NCBI GenBank assembly: GCA_904390925.1
Contig: CAJFMB010000002.1
Coordinates: 1 to 64,000 of the forward strand
Origin: an uncultured Subdoligranulum sp.
Lineage (GTDB): Bacteria > Bacillota > Clostridia > Oscillospirales > Ruminococcaceae
Length of the DNA stretch: 64,000 nt
Direction of reading: 5' to 3'
Below the pieces are notes generated by a model that saw only the letters and a program-made list of their open reading frames with translations, had not been told where the DNA came from and did not search any database. Positions 1-8,304 of the stretch are shown here, piece after piece (within the stretch, counting starts at the first letter, position 1; each line of letters opens with the position of its first letter). Position numbers and translations under genes: made by a program.

Positions 1-149
1 AGGAGTAGCGCCGCTGACGCTGCGCCACTCCTGCTAAAACTGAATATTCCTGCCCAGGGGCTCTTTTTGTGCTGTCTGCACAATCTGGGGCGGTTCATGG
101 CCGGGGGATGGGCTTTTTGTGTGTTCAGATGGCCGGACGGGGCAAGTGA

Positions 150-587
150 TTACCCCAGCAGCCGGGCAAAGGTTTCTTCGGTATAGACCGGGATGCCGTT
201 TGCACGCAGCAGTTCCGCCGTCACGCCGTCGCCGGAAATTTTACGGTGGGAAAAACTGCCGTCATAGATGGTCCCGCAGCCGCAGCTGGGGCTGTTGGCT
301 TTCAGAATGGCTGCCTGGCAGCCGCACAGCCGGTACAGCGCCAGTGCAGCCTCGGCACCCTTGCGGTACTGGGCGGTCACATCGGCGCCGGCCTGGGTCA
401 TAACGCGATCTCCGCACCGTTCGGCAGGGGGCCGGGGTGTGGGCAAACCGCCGTACACTTCCGGGCAGACCGGCACGACCGAATGGCCGCCTGCCTCCAA
501 TGCGGTCAGCAACGCCTGGCAGCGGTTGTCGCCGCCGGAATATTTGCAGCCGATGCCCAGCAGACAGGCACTGACCAGCAGTTTCAT
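150..587 (-). CDS. DUF523 family protein
   Basis: ORF track; N-terminus MKLLVSACLLGIGCKYSGGDN and CPEVYGGLPTPRPPAE are typical of DUF523; start trimmed to the MKLLVS methionine. Confidence 0.85.
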   Translation of the reverse strand: MKLLVSACLLGIGCKYSGGDNRCQALLTALEAGGHSVVPVCPEVYGGLPTPRPPAERCGDRVMTQAGADVTAQYRKGAEAALALYRLCGCQAAILKANSPSCGCGTIYDGSFSHRKISGDGVTAELLRANGIPVYTEETFARLLG

Positions 588-589
588 GG

Positions 590-1372
590 TCAGACACTCC
601 TTTTCAGATACCGGTGCCGGGGTCCGCGGACCCGGCGCCATTTCAGATTCAGCGCCTTGATATAATTGTGCTCCCGGTCCAGCTGCTCCTGTTTCAGGGC
701 GGCATCTGCCCAGAAAACCGTTTCTTCCCGCACCAGCAGGCAGGCTTCCAGCAGTTCCCGGCTGAGGGATTCTCCCGCCGGCTGCAGATGCAGCGCGATG
801 GTGCCCTCAAAACACAGGTCGATGGTGCCGTACTGGTTGGCGTTGTCAAAGCGGGCGGTCAGCTGACGGGTGCCGGTGTTTTCCTTGTAGAACAGCCGTT
901 CCAGCGTGGCGTCGTGAAATCCGCAGAAGTGTTCCATCAGTGTGTCGGCGTCTGCCTGGGTTTTTACATAGTTCCAGGCGTGCAGGTCGGCGGGATGCCG
1001 CAGCGGAATGGCAACCTGTTCCCGGGGAACAAACCCGGTGCTCAGCAAGGTTTTCAGAAAAGCGCGATCTGACACCACTTCGGGGTAGCCCTGCAGCTCT
1101 GCCACCTGCCGCGCCCCGTATTCCCGGGTGGGGGCGGCTTTCAGCTCAGTCAGGCCTTCGGCCGGGACGGAAACCCACCCGGTCCGGTCAGGCTGAATGC
1201 ACTCATACAGCGGGGCGGGCTGTTCCGACTCGTCCAGATGCCGGACCAGCACAAAACTGTCCAGCACCGGGTGATACAATACCGCCTGCTGAAAATATCC
1301 GGTGTCCAGCAGGGCATAAACCATGGATTTGTAATATTCTTTTGTGTGGATGTCGTGCGCGCGGACAAACAT
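590..1372 (-). CDS. conserved hypothetical protein, 260 aa
   Basis: Long ORF directly upstream of the DUF523 gene on the same strand; no family recognised by eye. Confidence 0.7.
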   Translation of the reverse strand: MFVRAHDIHTKEYYKSMVYALLDTGYFQQAVLYHPVLDSFVLVRHLDESEQPAPLYECIQPDRTGWVSVPAEGLTELKAAPTREYGARQVAELQGYPEVVSDRAFLKTLLSTGFVPREQVAIPLRHPADLHAWNYVKTQADADTLMEHFCGFHDATLERLFYKENTGTRQLTARFDNANQYGTIDLCFEGTIALHLQPAGESLSRELLEACLLVREETVFWADAALKQEQLDREHNYIKALNLKWRRVRGPRHRYLKRSV

Positions 1373-1519
1373 GGTGGTTTCCTCTTACTTCTTTCCCCAA
1401 TCCTCTCAAAACAGAATCATTGTATCACACCAGACTTTCCCGGGCAAGGCATAATCCGACCGGTTGCCCCATACAATGCGGTGAAAAATTCTGCAAATGG
1501 GCAGGGCAGGGGTGATGTG

Positions 1520-3043
1520 ATGCAGATCAGGGTATACATGAAAAACGCGGCAATTCTGACCCTGTCCGGGCTGGTGCTCCGGGTGCTGGGCATGGGCTTC
1601 CGGGTCTTTGTGGCAGCCAGCATCGGCAGCGAGGGCATGGGCCTGTATCAGTTGATTCTGTCAGTGTATACAGTGTTCGTTTCGCTGGCCTCGGCTGGCA
1701 TGAATGTGGCAGCCACACGCCTGGCAGCCCAAAGCCTGGCCCGGGGGCGCAGCATGGCCCGCACGGTCCGCCGGCTGGTGTTGGCTGCCGGGGCACTGGG
1801 CGTGGTAGCCATGGTGCTGCAGTTTAGTCTGGCCGAACCATTGGCCCATTATGTATTGCATGATGTGCGGGGAGCACTGAGTTTGAAGATTCTGGCGCCC
1901 AGCCTGCCGGTGATGGCGGTGGCCGGGGCACTGCGGGGCTGCTTTTTGGCCAGGCGCCGGGTGGAACCCAACGCGGTGGCGCAGCTGGTGGAACAGCTGG
2001 TGCGCATGGGTATTGTCTGGCTGGCGCTGCGCCGTTTTGCCCACTGGGGCGCCGGCTATGCCTGTGCGGCGGTGCTGGCCGGAAACACCGTCAGCGAGGT
2101 GGTTTCCTGCCTGCTGATGGTGTTGTTCGCCCGCAAAGATCCGGGGCTGCGCAGCCATGGGGCAGGGCAGGAATCCCGCCGGGCACCTTTCTCCGGTCGG
2201 GAACTGGCGGCTATTGTCCTGCCGGTGGAGGGCAGCCGTATTCTGGCCGGGGTGCTGCAGGCGGCCGAGGCCAGTCTGATCCCGCTCTGCCTGACCCTCT
2301 ATCTGGGGGACCGGGCTGCGGCGGTTTCCCAGTACGGCGCCCTGAAAGGCATGGCACTGCCGCTGCTGTTCTTCCCGTTCTCCATCCTGTCGGCACTGTC
2401 CAGCCTGCTGATGCCGGAGATTGCCCGTGCCCATGCCCGGCGGGATCATGCCGCCGCTGTCCGACTGATCCGCGTCACCCTGCGCAGTGCGGGGCTGTTT
2501 TCCATGCTGGCGGGCTGCTGCTTTGTCTTGTTCGGTGCTCCCGTTGCCCTGCTGCTGTATGGCGACGAACAGGTGGCGGTTTTCATCCGGGTGCTGGGAT
2601 TTGTGGCGCCCTTCATGTATCTGGAAAGCATGGTGGATGGGCTGCTGAAAGGGCTGGGCGAACAGCTGGCCACCTTCCGGTATTCGCTGCTGGATTACGC
2701 GCTGCGCATCCTCTGCATTGTGGTACTTCTGCCGCGGTTTGGCATCACCGCATTTTTGGCCATTATGGCAGGGTCCAATCTGCTCACCTTCGGTCTCAAC
2801 ACCGCCCGCCTGCTGCAAAGGGCACAGATGCCGACGGAGCTTTTCTCCTGGCTGGGGCGGCCGCTTCTCTTCGCTCTGGCATCGGGGACCGCCGGGCAGG
2901 CAGTGCTGCTGGCGGCAGGGACCCGGCTGCCGGGCCTGCTGGCGGCGGGCATCACAGTCTGCGGTGTGTTCGGGCTGCTGGTCGTATTGTTTGGGGGCCT
3001 GCCCCTTCCAGGGAAAGGAAAAAGCCGCAGGATGCCATATTGA
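1520..3043 (+). CDS. polysaccharide/lipid flippase of the SpoVB/MurJ-like (MVF/MOP) type
   Basis: Multi-TM protein; KNAAILTLSGLVLRVLGMGFRVFVAASIGSEGMGLYQL is typical of the SpoVB family; start at ATG 1520. Confidence 0.85.
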   Translation: MQIRVYMKNAAILTLSGLVLRVLGMGFRVFVAASIGSEGMGLYQLILSVYTVFVSLASAGMNVAATRLAAQSLARGRSMARTVRRLVLAAGALGVVAMVLQFSLAEPLAHYVLHDVRGALSLKILAPSLPVMAVAGALRGCFLARRRVEPNAVAQLVEQLVRMGIVWLALRRFAHWGAGYACAAVLAGNTVSEVVSCLLMVLFARKDPGLRSHGAGQESRRAPFSGRELAAIVLPVEGSRILAGVLQAAEASLIPLCLTLYLGDRAAAVSQYGALKGMALPLLFFPFSILSALSSLLMPEIARAHARRDHAAAVRLIRVTLRSAGLFSMLAGCCFVLFGAPVALLLYGDEQVAVFIRVLGFVAPFMYLESMVDGLLKGLGEQLATFRYSLLDYALRILCIVVLLPRFGITAFLAIMAGSNLLTFGLNTARLLQRAQMPTELFSWLGRPLLFALASGTAGQAVLLAAGTRLPGLLAAGITVCGVFGLLVVLFGGLPLPGKGKSRRMPY

Positions 3044-3067
3044 CAAACCCGACCACCGCGGTATAAT
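3040..3067 (+). promoter_or_regulatory. sigma-A-type promoter upstream of marR (TTGACA-16-TATAAT)
   Basis: TTGACA 3040-3045 and TATAAT 3062-3067, consensus hexamers. Confidence 0.8.
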
Positions 3068-3082
3068 AGGGTCGTCCTGAAG

Positions 3083-3105
3083 ATTGACATATCAATCATT
3101 GACAT
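3083..3105. promoter_or_regulatory. putative MarR operator (inverted repeat ATTGACATATCAAT plus a further half-site ATTGACAT)
   Basis: ATTGA-CATA-TCAAT at 3083-3096 and repeated ATTGACAT at 3098-3105, between promoter and marR start. Confidence 0.5.
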
Positions 3106-3128
3106 GGCAAGAAGGGAGAAGGACCTGA

Positions 3129-3611
3129 TTGGAACGACGATTTTATATGCTGCTGTATCGGACATATCATGCCCAGCGCAGTGTGGTGCGCCCCATGGGG
3201 GCGGCCCTGGGGCTGGGGACCGGACAGCCCAAGCTGATGGATTATCTGTCCCGGTACGGCCCCCGCAGCCAGAAACAACTGGCAGACTATTTTGAGATTG
3301 ACCCTTCGGCGGTCTGCCGGATGCTGGATGCGCTGGAAAAGGGCGGCTTTGTCACCCGCAGCGTGGACCAGAACGACCGCCGCACCGGTGTGGTTTCACT
3401 GACCGAGAAGGGAAGCCGTGCTGCCACAGCCTGGCAGCAGGCGGCCGATACGGTGGAGCAGCAGATGCTGGCCGGATTTACCGAGAAGGAAAAGACACAG
3501 TTTGCCGAGTATTTCCGCCGCGCCTACCGGAATCTCAAACCGGACGGCGCTTTTGGCATGCAGCCGGGCGAAGCTGTCCCGGAACCAGAACAACAAAGAG
3601 AGAAGGAATGA
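3129..3611 (+). CDS. MarR family transcriptional regulator (TTG start)
   Basis: wHTH pattern QKQLADYFEIDPSAVCRMLDALEKGGFVTRSVDQNDRRTGVVSLTEKG. Confidence 0.9.
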   Translation: MERRFYMLLYRTYHAQRSVVRPMGAALGLGTGQPKLMDYLSRYGPRSQKQLADYFEIDPSAVCRMLDALEKGGFVTRSVDQNDRRTGVVSLTEKGSRAATAWQQAADTVEQQMLAGFTEKEKTQFAEYFRRAYRNLKPDGAFGMQPGEAVPEPEQQREKE

Positions 3612-3612
3612 C

Positions 3613-5364
3613 ATGAAAGACCTCAAGCGCCTGTTTGGCTATATGGGCCCCTACAAGCGGGACATGGCCCTGGGAATGCTGCTGGTGGTCATCGAGAGCG
3701 CCTTCGAGATGGTGATCCCCATTCTGATGAGTGACATCATCGACGAGGGCGTTGCCAATCAGGACATGCACTGCATTCTGGTCACCGGTGTCAAGATGGC
3801 CATCTGTGCGGTGCTGGCCCTGATCACCGGCCTGCTCTACGCCCGGTATGCGGCCCGTGCCTCCTACGGGTTCGGCGCCCGCATCCGCCAGGCCGAGTAC
3901 AGCAAGCTTCAGAGCTATGCTTTCGGCAATATCGACCACTTTGAAAGTTCCTCGCTGATCACCCGCATGACCACCGACGTCACGGTGTTGCAGAACGCCA
4001 TCAACGGCGGTTTCCGTCCCATGGTGCGCGGCCCCTCCATGCTGGTTCTGGGCATCGGACTTTCCTTCTGGATGAGCCCCCGCCTGGCAGGTGTCTTTTT
4101 CATCTGCGGGCCCATCCTGGCCCTTGTGCTGTTCTTTGTGGTGCGGCGCATCGCCCCCATGTACATCCGGCTGCAGCAGGCCATGGACCATCTGAACAAT
4201 GTGGTGCAGGAATGCCTGACCGCCATCCGCGCCGTCAAGGCCTTTGTCCGCGGCGAGTATGAGGAGGACAAGTTCCGGGATGTCAACACCGAGCTGATGA
4301 CCGTCAGCCGCAATACCTTCCGCACCGCAGTGCTCAACCTGCCCGCCTTCCAGCTGACCATGTACGCGGCCTGCGTGCTGATCCTGTGGATGGGCGGCAA
4401 CATGATCCTCTCCGGCAGCCTGACGGTGGGCCGGCTGACCAGTTTCCTCAGCTATGTCATGCAGGTCATGAACTCGCTGATGATGATCTCCAACGTTTTC
4501 CTGCTCATGACCCGGTCGCTGGCCAGCGCGCACCGCGTGGCCGAGATTCTGGATGAGAAGGTGGAACTGACCAGCCCCGCCCATGCGGTGACCAAGATCC
4601 CCGACGGCGGCATCCGGTTTGAAAATGTCAGCTTCAAGTACCATCCCGATGCTGCCGAGTATGCCCTGGCCGACGTGAACCTGACCATTCAGCCCGGCCA
4701 GACGGTGGGCATCCTGGGCGGCACCGGTTCGGCCAAGTCCACTTTGGTGCAGCTGATCCCCCGCCTGTATGATGCGACGGAAGGCCGCGTCCTGGTGGGC
4801 GGCCGTGATGTGCGGGAGTATGACCTGGTGGCCCTGCGGGATGCTGTGGGCATTGTGCTGCAAAAGAACGTGCTGTTCTCCGGCACGGTGCGGGACAACC
4901 TGCGGTGGGGCGACCCCAACGCCGACGATGAAACCCTGTGGGCAGCCTGCCGCGCCGCCTGCGCCGACGAGTTCTTGCTGCGCATGCCCAAGGGCCTGGA
5001 TACCGACCTGGGGCAGGGGGGCGTCAATGTCTCGGGCGGGCAGAAGCAGCGCCTCTGCATTGCCCGAACCCTGCTGAAGCACCCCAAGGTTCTGATTTTT
5101 GACGATTCCACCAGCGCTGTGGACACCGCCACCGAGGCGAAAATCCGCGCCGCCCTGGGCAAACTGGAAAACGTCACCAAGATCATCATTGCCCAGCGTA
5201 TCACCTCGGTGATGGGCACCGACATGATCGTGGTGCTGGACGATGGCCGTATCCATGCTGTGGGCACCCACAGCCAGCTGCTAGCCAGTGACCCGATCTA
5301 TCAGGAAATCTACCATTCTCAGATGAAGGGAGGCGACGCGGATGGCACGGGCAATCACCGGTAA
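3613..5364 (+). CDS. ABC transporter ATP-binding protein/permease (degenerate-site half of a heterodimeric exporter)
   Basis: TM domain plus NBD; Walker A GGTGSAKST, signature VSGGQ, Walker B LIFDDSTSAVD. Confidence 0.93.
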   Translation: MKDLKRLFGYMGPYKRDMALGMLLVVIESAFEMVIPILMSDIIDEGVANQDMHCILVTGVKMAICAVLALITGLLYARYAARASYGFGARIRQAEYSKLQSYAFGNIDHFESSSLITRMTTDVTVLQNAINGGFRPMVRGPSMLVLGIGLSFWMSPRLAGVFFICGPILALVLFFVVRRIAPMYIRLQQAMDHLNNVVQECLTAIRAVKAFVRGEYEEDKFRDVNTELMTVSRNTFRTAVLNLPAFQLTMYAACVLILWMGGNMILSGSLTVGRLTSFLSYVMQVMNSLMMISNVFLLMTRSLASAHRVAEILDEKVELTSPAHAVTKIPDGGIRFENVSFKYHPDAAEYALADVNLTIQPGQTVGILGGTGSAKSTLVQLIPRLYDATEGRVLVGGRDVREYDLVALRDAVGIVLQKNVLFSGTVRDNLRWGDPNADDETLWAACRAACADEFLLRMPKGLDTDLGQGGVNVSGGQKQRLCIARTLLKHPKVLIFDDSTSAVDTATEAKIRAALGKLENVTKIIIAQRITSVMGTDMIVVLDDGRIHAVGTHSQLLASDPIYQEIYHSQMKGGDADGTGNHR

Positions 5365-7183
5365 AAAACCAAAACATTTCGGCTTTACTCTCCGCACGCT
5401 GCTCTCCTACATGGGACGGCACAAGTTCCTGTTTCTGGCGGTGGCGGTGCTGGTGGCCATCAGCGCGGTGGCAAACCTGCTGGGCACCTACATGATCCGC
5501 CCGGTGGTCAACTGCGTGGGTGATGGGGATATCCCGGGCTTTCTGCGCGGCGTCGTGACCACCGCTGTCATCTACGGCATCGGCGCCCTGGCCGCCTTTG
5601 GCTACACCCAGACCATGGTCTATGCCGCCCAGAAGGTGCTGTTTGACATCCGGCGGGATCTGTTCCATCACATTCAGTCGCTGCCGCTGCGCTTTTTCGA
5701 CACCCAGCGCCACGGCGACATCATGAGCTACTTCACCAACGATGTGGACACGGTATCCGATGCCCTGAACAACAGCTTTGCCATGTCCATCCAGAGCTTT
5801 ATCCAGCTGATGGGCACGCTTGTCATGCTGTTCGTGCTCAACTGGAAGCTGTCGCTGATCGTGGTGCTGGGCTACGCGGCCATGTTCCTTTATATCCGCT
5901 ACAGCGCCAAGCGAAGCACTTCCTACTACACGGTGCAGCAGGCGGCGCTGGGCGACGTGGACGGCTACATCGAGGAGATGGTGGCCGGCCAGAAGGTCAT
6001 CAAGGTATTCAACCACGAGCCGGAAAATCTGCGCATCTTCAATGAAAAGAACGAGACTCTGCGCAAGGCCGGCACCGGCGCCCAGAACTATGCCGCCACC
6101 ATGGTGCCGGCGGTGGTCAGCATCTCCTACATCAACTACGCCGTGGTGGCAGTGCTGGGCGGTATCATGGCATTGAACGGCATGACCGACATCGGCAGCC
6201 TGTCCAGCTATCTGGTTTTTGTCCGTCAGGCTGCACTGCCCATCAACCAGTTCACCCAGCAGAGCAACTTTGTGCTGGCCGCCATGGCCGGTGCCGAGCG
6301 CATCTTCGAGGCCATGAGCATGAAGCCGGAGGTGGACAAGGGCGAGGTCTGCCTGGTGAACGTCCGGGAGGAAAACGGTACCCTGATCCCCTGCACCGAA
6401 AAGACCGGCCGCTGGGCCTGGGAAAAGCCGGACGGCACGCTGGTGCCGCTGCGGGGCGATGTGCGCTTCCATGACGTGAGCTTCGGCTACGACAAGGGCC
6501 ACACCATCCTGAAGCATGTCAGCCTCTACGCCAAACCCGGCCAGAAGATTGCCTTTGTGGGTTCCACCGGCGCTGGCAAGACCACCATCACCAACCTGAT
6601 CAACCGCTTCTACGACATTGACGAGGGTAGCGTCACCTACGACGGCATTGATGTGCGGGAAATCTCCAAGGATTCCCTGCGCCGGTCGCTGGGCATTGTG
6701 CTGCAGGATACCCACCTGTTCACCGGCACCATCGCCGACAACATCCGCTTCGGCAAGCTGGATGCCACCCGGGAGGAGATCGTCCGTGCCGCCAAGATCG
6801 CCAATGCGGACTCCTTCATCCGCCGCCTGCCCCAGGGGTACGACACCCGGATCACCTCGGACGGTGCCAGCCTGAGCCAGGGGCAGCGCCAGCTGCTGGC
6901 CATCGCCCGGGCGGCGGTGGCCGACCCGCCGGTGCTGATCCTGGACGAGGCAACCTCCTCCATCGACACCCGCACCGAGGCCCTGATCGAGAAGGGCATG
7001 GATCAGCTGATGGAAGGCCGCACCGTCTTTGTCATTGCCCATCGGCTTTCCACCGTGCGCAACGCCAACGCCATCATGGTACTGGAACATGGCCAGATTG
7101 TGGAACGCGGCGGGCACGATGAGCTGCTGGCCCAGAAGGGCGAGTACTACCAGCTCTACAACGGTATGTTCGAGCTGTCCTGA
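5342..7183 (+). CDS. ABC transporter ATP-binding protein/permease (canonical half)
   Basis: TM domain plus NBD; Walker A GSTGAGKTT, LSQGQ signature, Walker B LILDEATSSID; overlaps upstream gene by 23 nt. Confidence 0.93.
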   Translation: MARAITGKKPKHFGFTLRTLLSYMGRHKFLFLAVAVLVAISAVANLLGTYMIRPVVNCVGDGDIPGFLRGVVTTAVIYGIGALAAFGYTQTMVYAAQKVLFDIRRDLFHHIQSLPLRFFDTQRHGDIMSYFTNDVDTVSDALNNSFAMSIQSFIQLMGTLVMLFVLNWKLSLIVVLGYAAMFLYIRYSAKRSTSYYTVQQAALGDVDGYIEEMVAGQKVIKVFNHEPENLRIFNEKNETLRKAGTGAQNYAATMVPAVVSISYINYAVVAVLGGIMALNGMTDIGSLSSYLVFVRQAALPINQFTQQSNFVLAAMAGAERIFEAMSMKPEVDKGEVCLVNVREENGTLIPCTEKTGRWAWEKPDGTLVPLRGDVRFHDVSFGYDKGHTILKHVSLYAKPGQKIAFVGSTGAGKTTITNLINRFYDIDEGSVTYDGIDVREISKDSLRRSLGIVLQDTHLFTGTIADNIRFGKLDATREEIVRAAKIANADSFIRRLPQGYDTRITSDGASLSQGQRQLLAIARAAVADPPVLILDEATSSIDTRTEALIEKGMDQLMEGRTVFVIAHRLSTVRNANAIMVLEHGQIVERGGHDELLAQKGEYYQLYNGMFELS

Positions 7184-7196
7184 CAACGCAATACAG

Positions 7197-7240
7197 CAAA
7201 AGGCAGGGCCTGCCGCAACGGACAGGCCCTGCCTTTTTGA
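7197..7240 (+). terminator. intrinsic terminator
   Basis: AAAAGGCAGGGCCTG...CAGGCCCTGCCTTTTT hairpin plus T tract. Confidence 0.85.
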
Positions 7241-7253
7241 TGTTTTTCGGGGC

Positions 7254-7814
7254 TTATACGGAAAGACTGTCTTTGGTGGTTCCCACCGCTTTCAGGTAGC
7301 GTACCAGCAGCCACCAGCAGCCGCGCCCCAGTAAGAACAGGATGCCGCCTGCCGCCAGCGTGCAGACAAAACCAAGCAGCGGCGGGGGTGTATAGGGCCC
7401 CAGCTGTACTGTGAGGTAAGGAATCTGAACACCCAGCAGATACCGGAACAGGCAGTTTGCCAGCCCGGCAAGCGGCATCACCACAGCGCACAGGAAAAAC
7501 GCCGGTGCACAGGTGCCCAGAATGGGAATGACAAACATGCCACTCAGCCCCACCACACTGTAAAAGGCCAGTACGGTCAGCAACTTCTGCCAGCCGCTGC
7601 GCTGCGGCTTGGTCAGCAGGTCGGACAGATAGGCCCGGGCCAGCTGTTCGGGAGCGCCCAGCCGTTTTGTGATGGCATCCGGCGCCAGGCCCTCTGCCTC
7701 CATCTCCTGCATGGTGCTCTTGATCTCCTTGACAATGTCCACCCGCTCGGATACCGGCAGGGGACGAAGCTTGCGGTCAACAGTGTTCAGATACTGCTCC
7801 AGTACATTCTCCAT
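7254..7814 (-). CDS. HAAS/DUF1700 family membrane protein
   Basis: N-terminal VLEQYLNTVDRKLRPLPVSERVDIVKEIKSTMQEM...RLGAPEQLARAYL plus TM segments; next to PadR. Confidence 0.8.
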   Translation of the reverse strand: MENVLEQYLNTVDRKLRPLPVSERVDIVKEIKSTMQEMEAEGLAPDAITKRLGAPEQLARAYLSDLLTKPQRSGWQKLLTVLAFYSVVGLSGMFVIPILGTCAPAFFLCAVVMPLAGLANCLFRYLLGVQIPYLTVQLGPYTPPPLLGFVCTLAAGGILFLLGRGCWWLLVRYLKAVGTTKDSLSV

Positions 7815-7817
7815 GGT

Positions 7818-8153
7818 TTATTCCTCCTCTTTCAGCAGGGCCAACATCTTCAGCAGACTGTCCCAGTCGGCGTTCATGGCCTGCAGAGATTCCTCCCCGG
7901 CGGGAGTCAGAGCGTAGTATTTGCGGGGCGGCAGCCCTTCGGCGGAATCCTGCCAGCTGGCGGAGAGGTATCCGTCTTTCTGCAGCCGCCGCAGCAGGGG
8001 ATAGACGGTGCTCTCGGTGGCGGTGGTGACGGCAGATTGACCAAGGCGCTGCAGAATGCCGTATCCGTAGCAGGGGCCGCGGCGCAAAATCAACAGAATG
8101 CAGTATTCCAGCGTGCCCCGCCGGATCTGACTGCGCCAGTCTTCCAGATTCAT
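7818..8153 (-). CDS. PadR family transcriptional regulator
   Basis: QIRRGTLEYCILLILRRGPCYGYGILQRL...ESTVYPLLRRLQKDGYL. Confidence 0.92.
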   Translation of the reverse strand: MNLEDWRSQIRRGTLEYCILLILRRGPCYGYGILQRLGQSAVTTATESTVYPLLRRLQKDGYLSASWQDSAEGLPPRKYYALTPAGEESLQAMNADWDSLLKMLALLKEEE

Positions 8154-8249
8154 GGCAAGCCCTCCCTGTATCAACAGATGTACTTTGCTAAGCTATATAC
8201 ATCGTACCACACAGTACTGCGGCTGTCAATCCTCTTCCGCCCGTGCATG

Positions 8250-8286
8250 GATAAAAAAATCCCCCGCACCAACCGGTGCGGGGGAA
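8250..8286 (-). terminator. intrinsic terminator of typA
   Basis: Minus strand CCCCCGCACCGGTTGGTGCGGGGGATTTTTTT. Confidence 0.85.
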
Positions 8287-8304
8287 AGGGGCATTGCTTG
8301 CTCC

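Noticed and set aside
1-34. AGGAGTAGCGCC...GCGCCACTCCT at the window edge, resembling a tRNA 5' half on the minus strand or a terminator
   Set aside because: The inverted repeat is real, but the D-loop lacks the expected GG, there is no T tract, and the rest of any RNA lies outside the window.
5201-7186. 661-aa minus-strand ORF antisense to the second ABC half-transporter
   Set aside because: Shadow ORF with no domain signal; same explanation applies to 3535-5271, 29274-31565, 44075-46156, 50792-53536 and 61513-63324.
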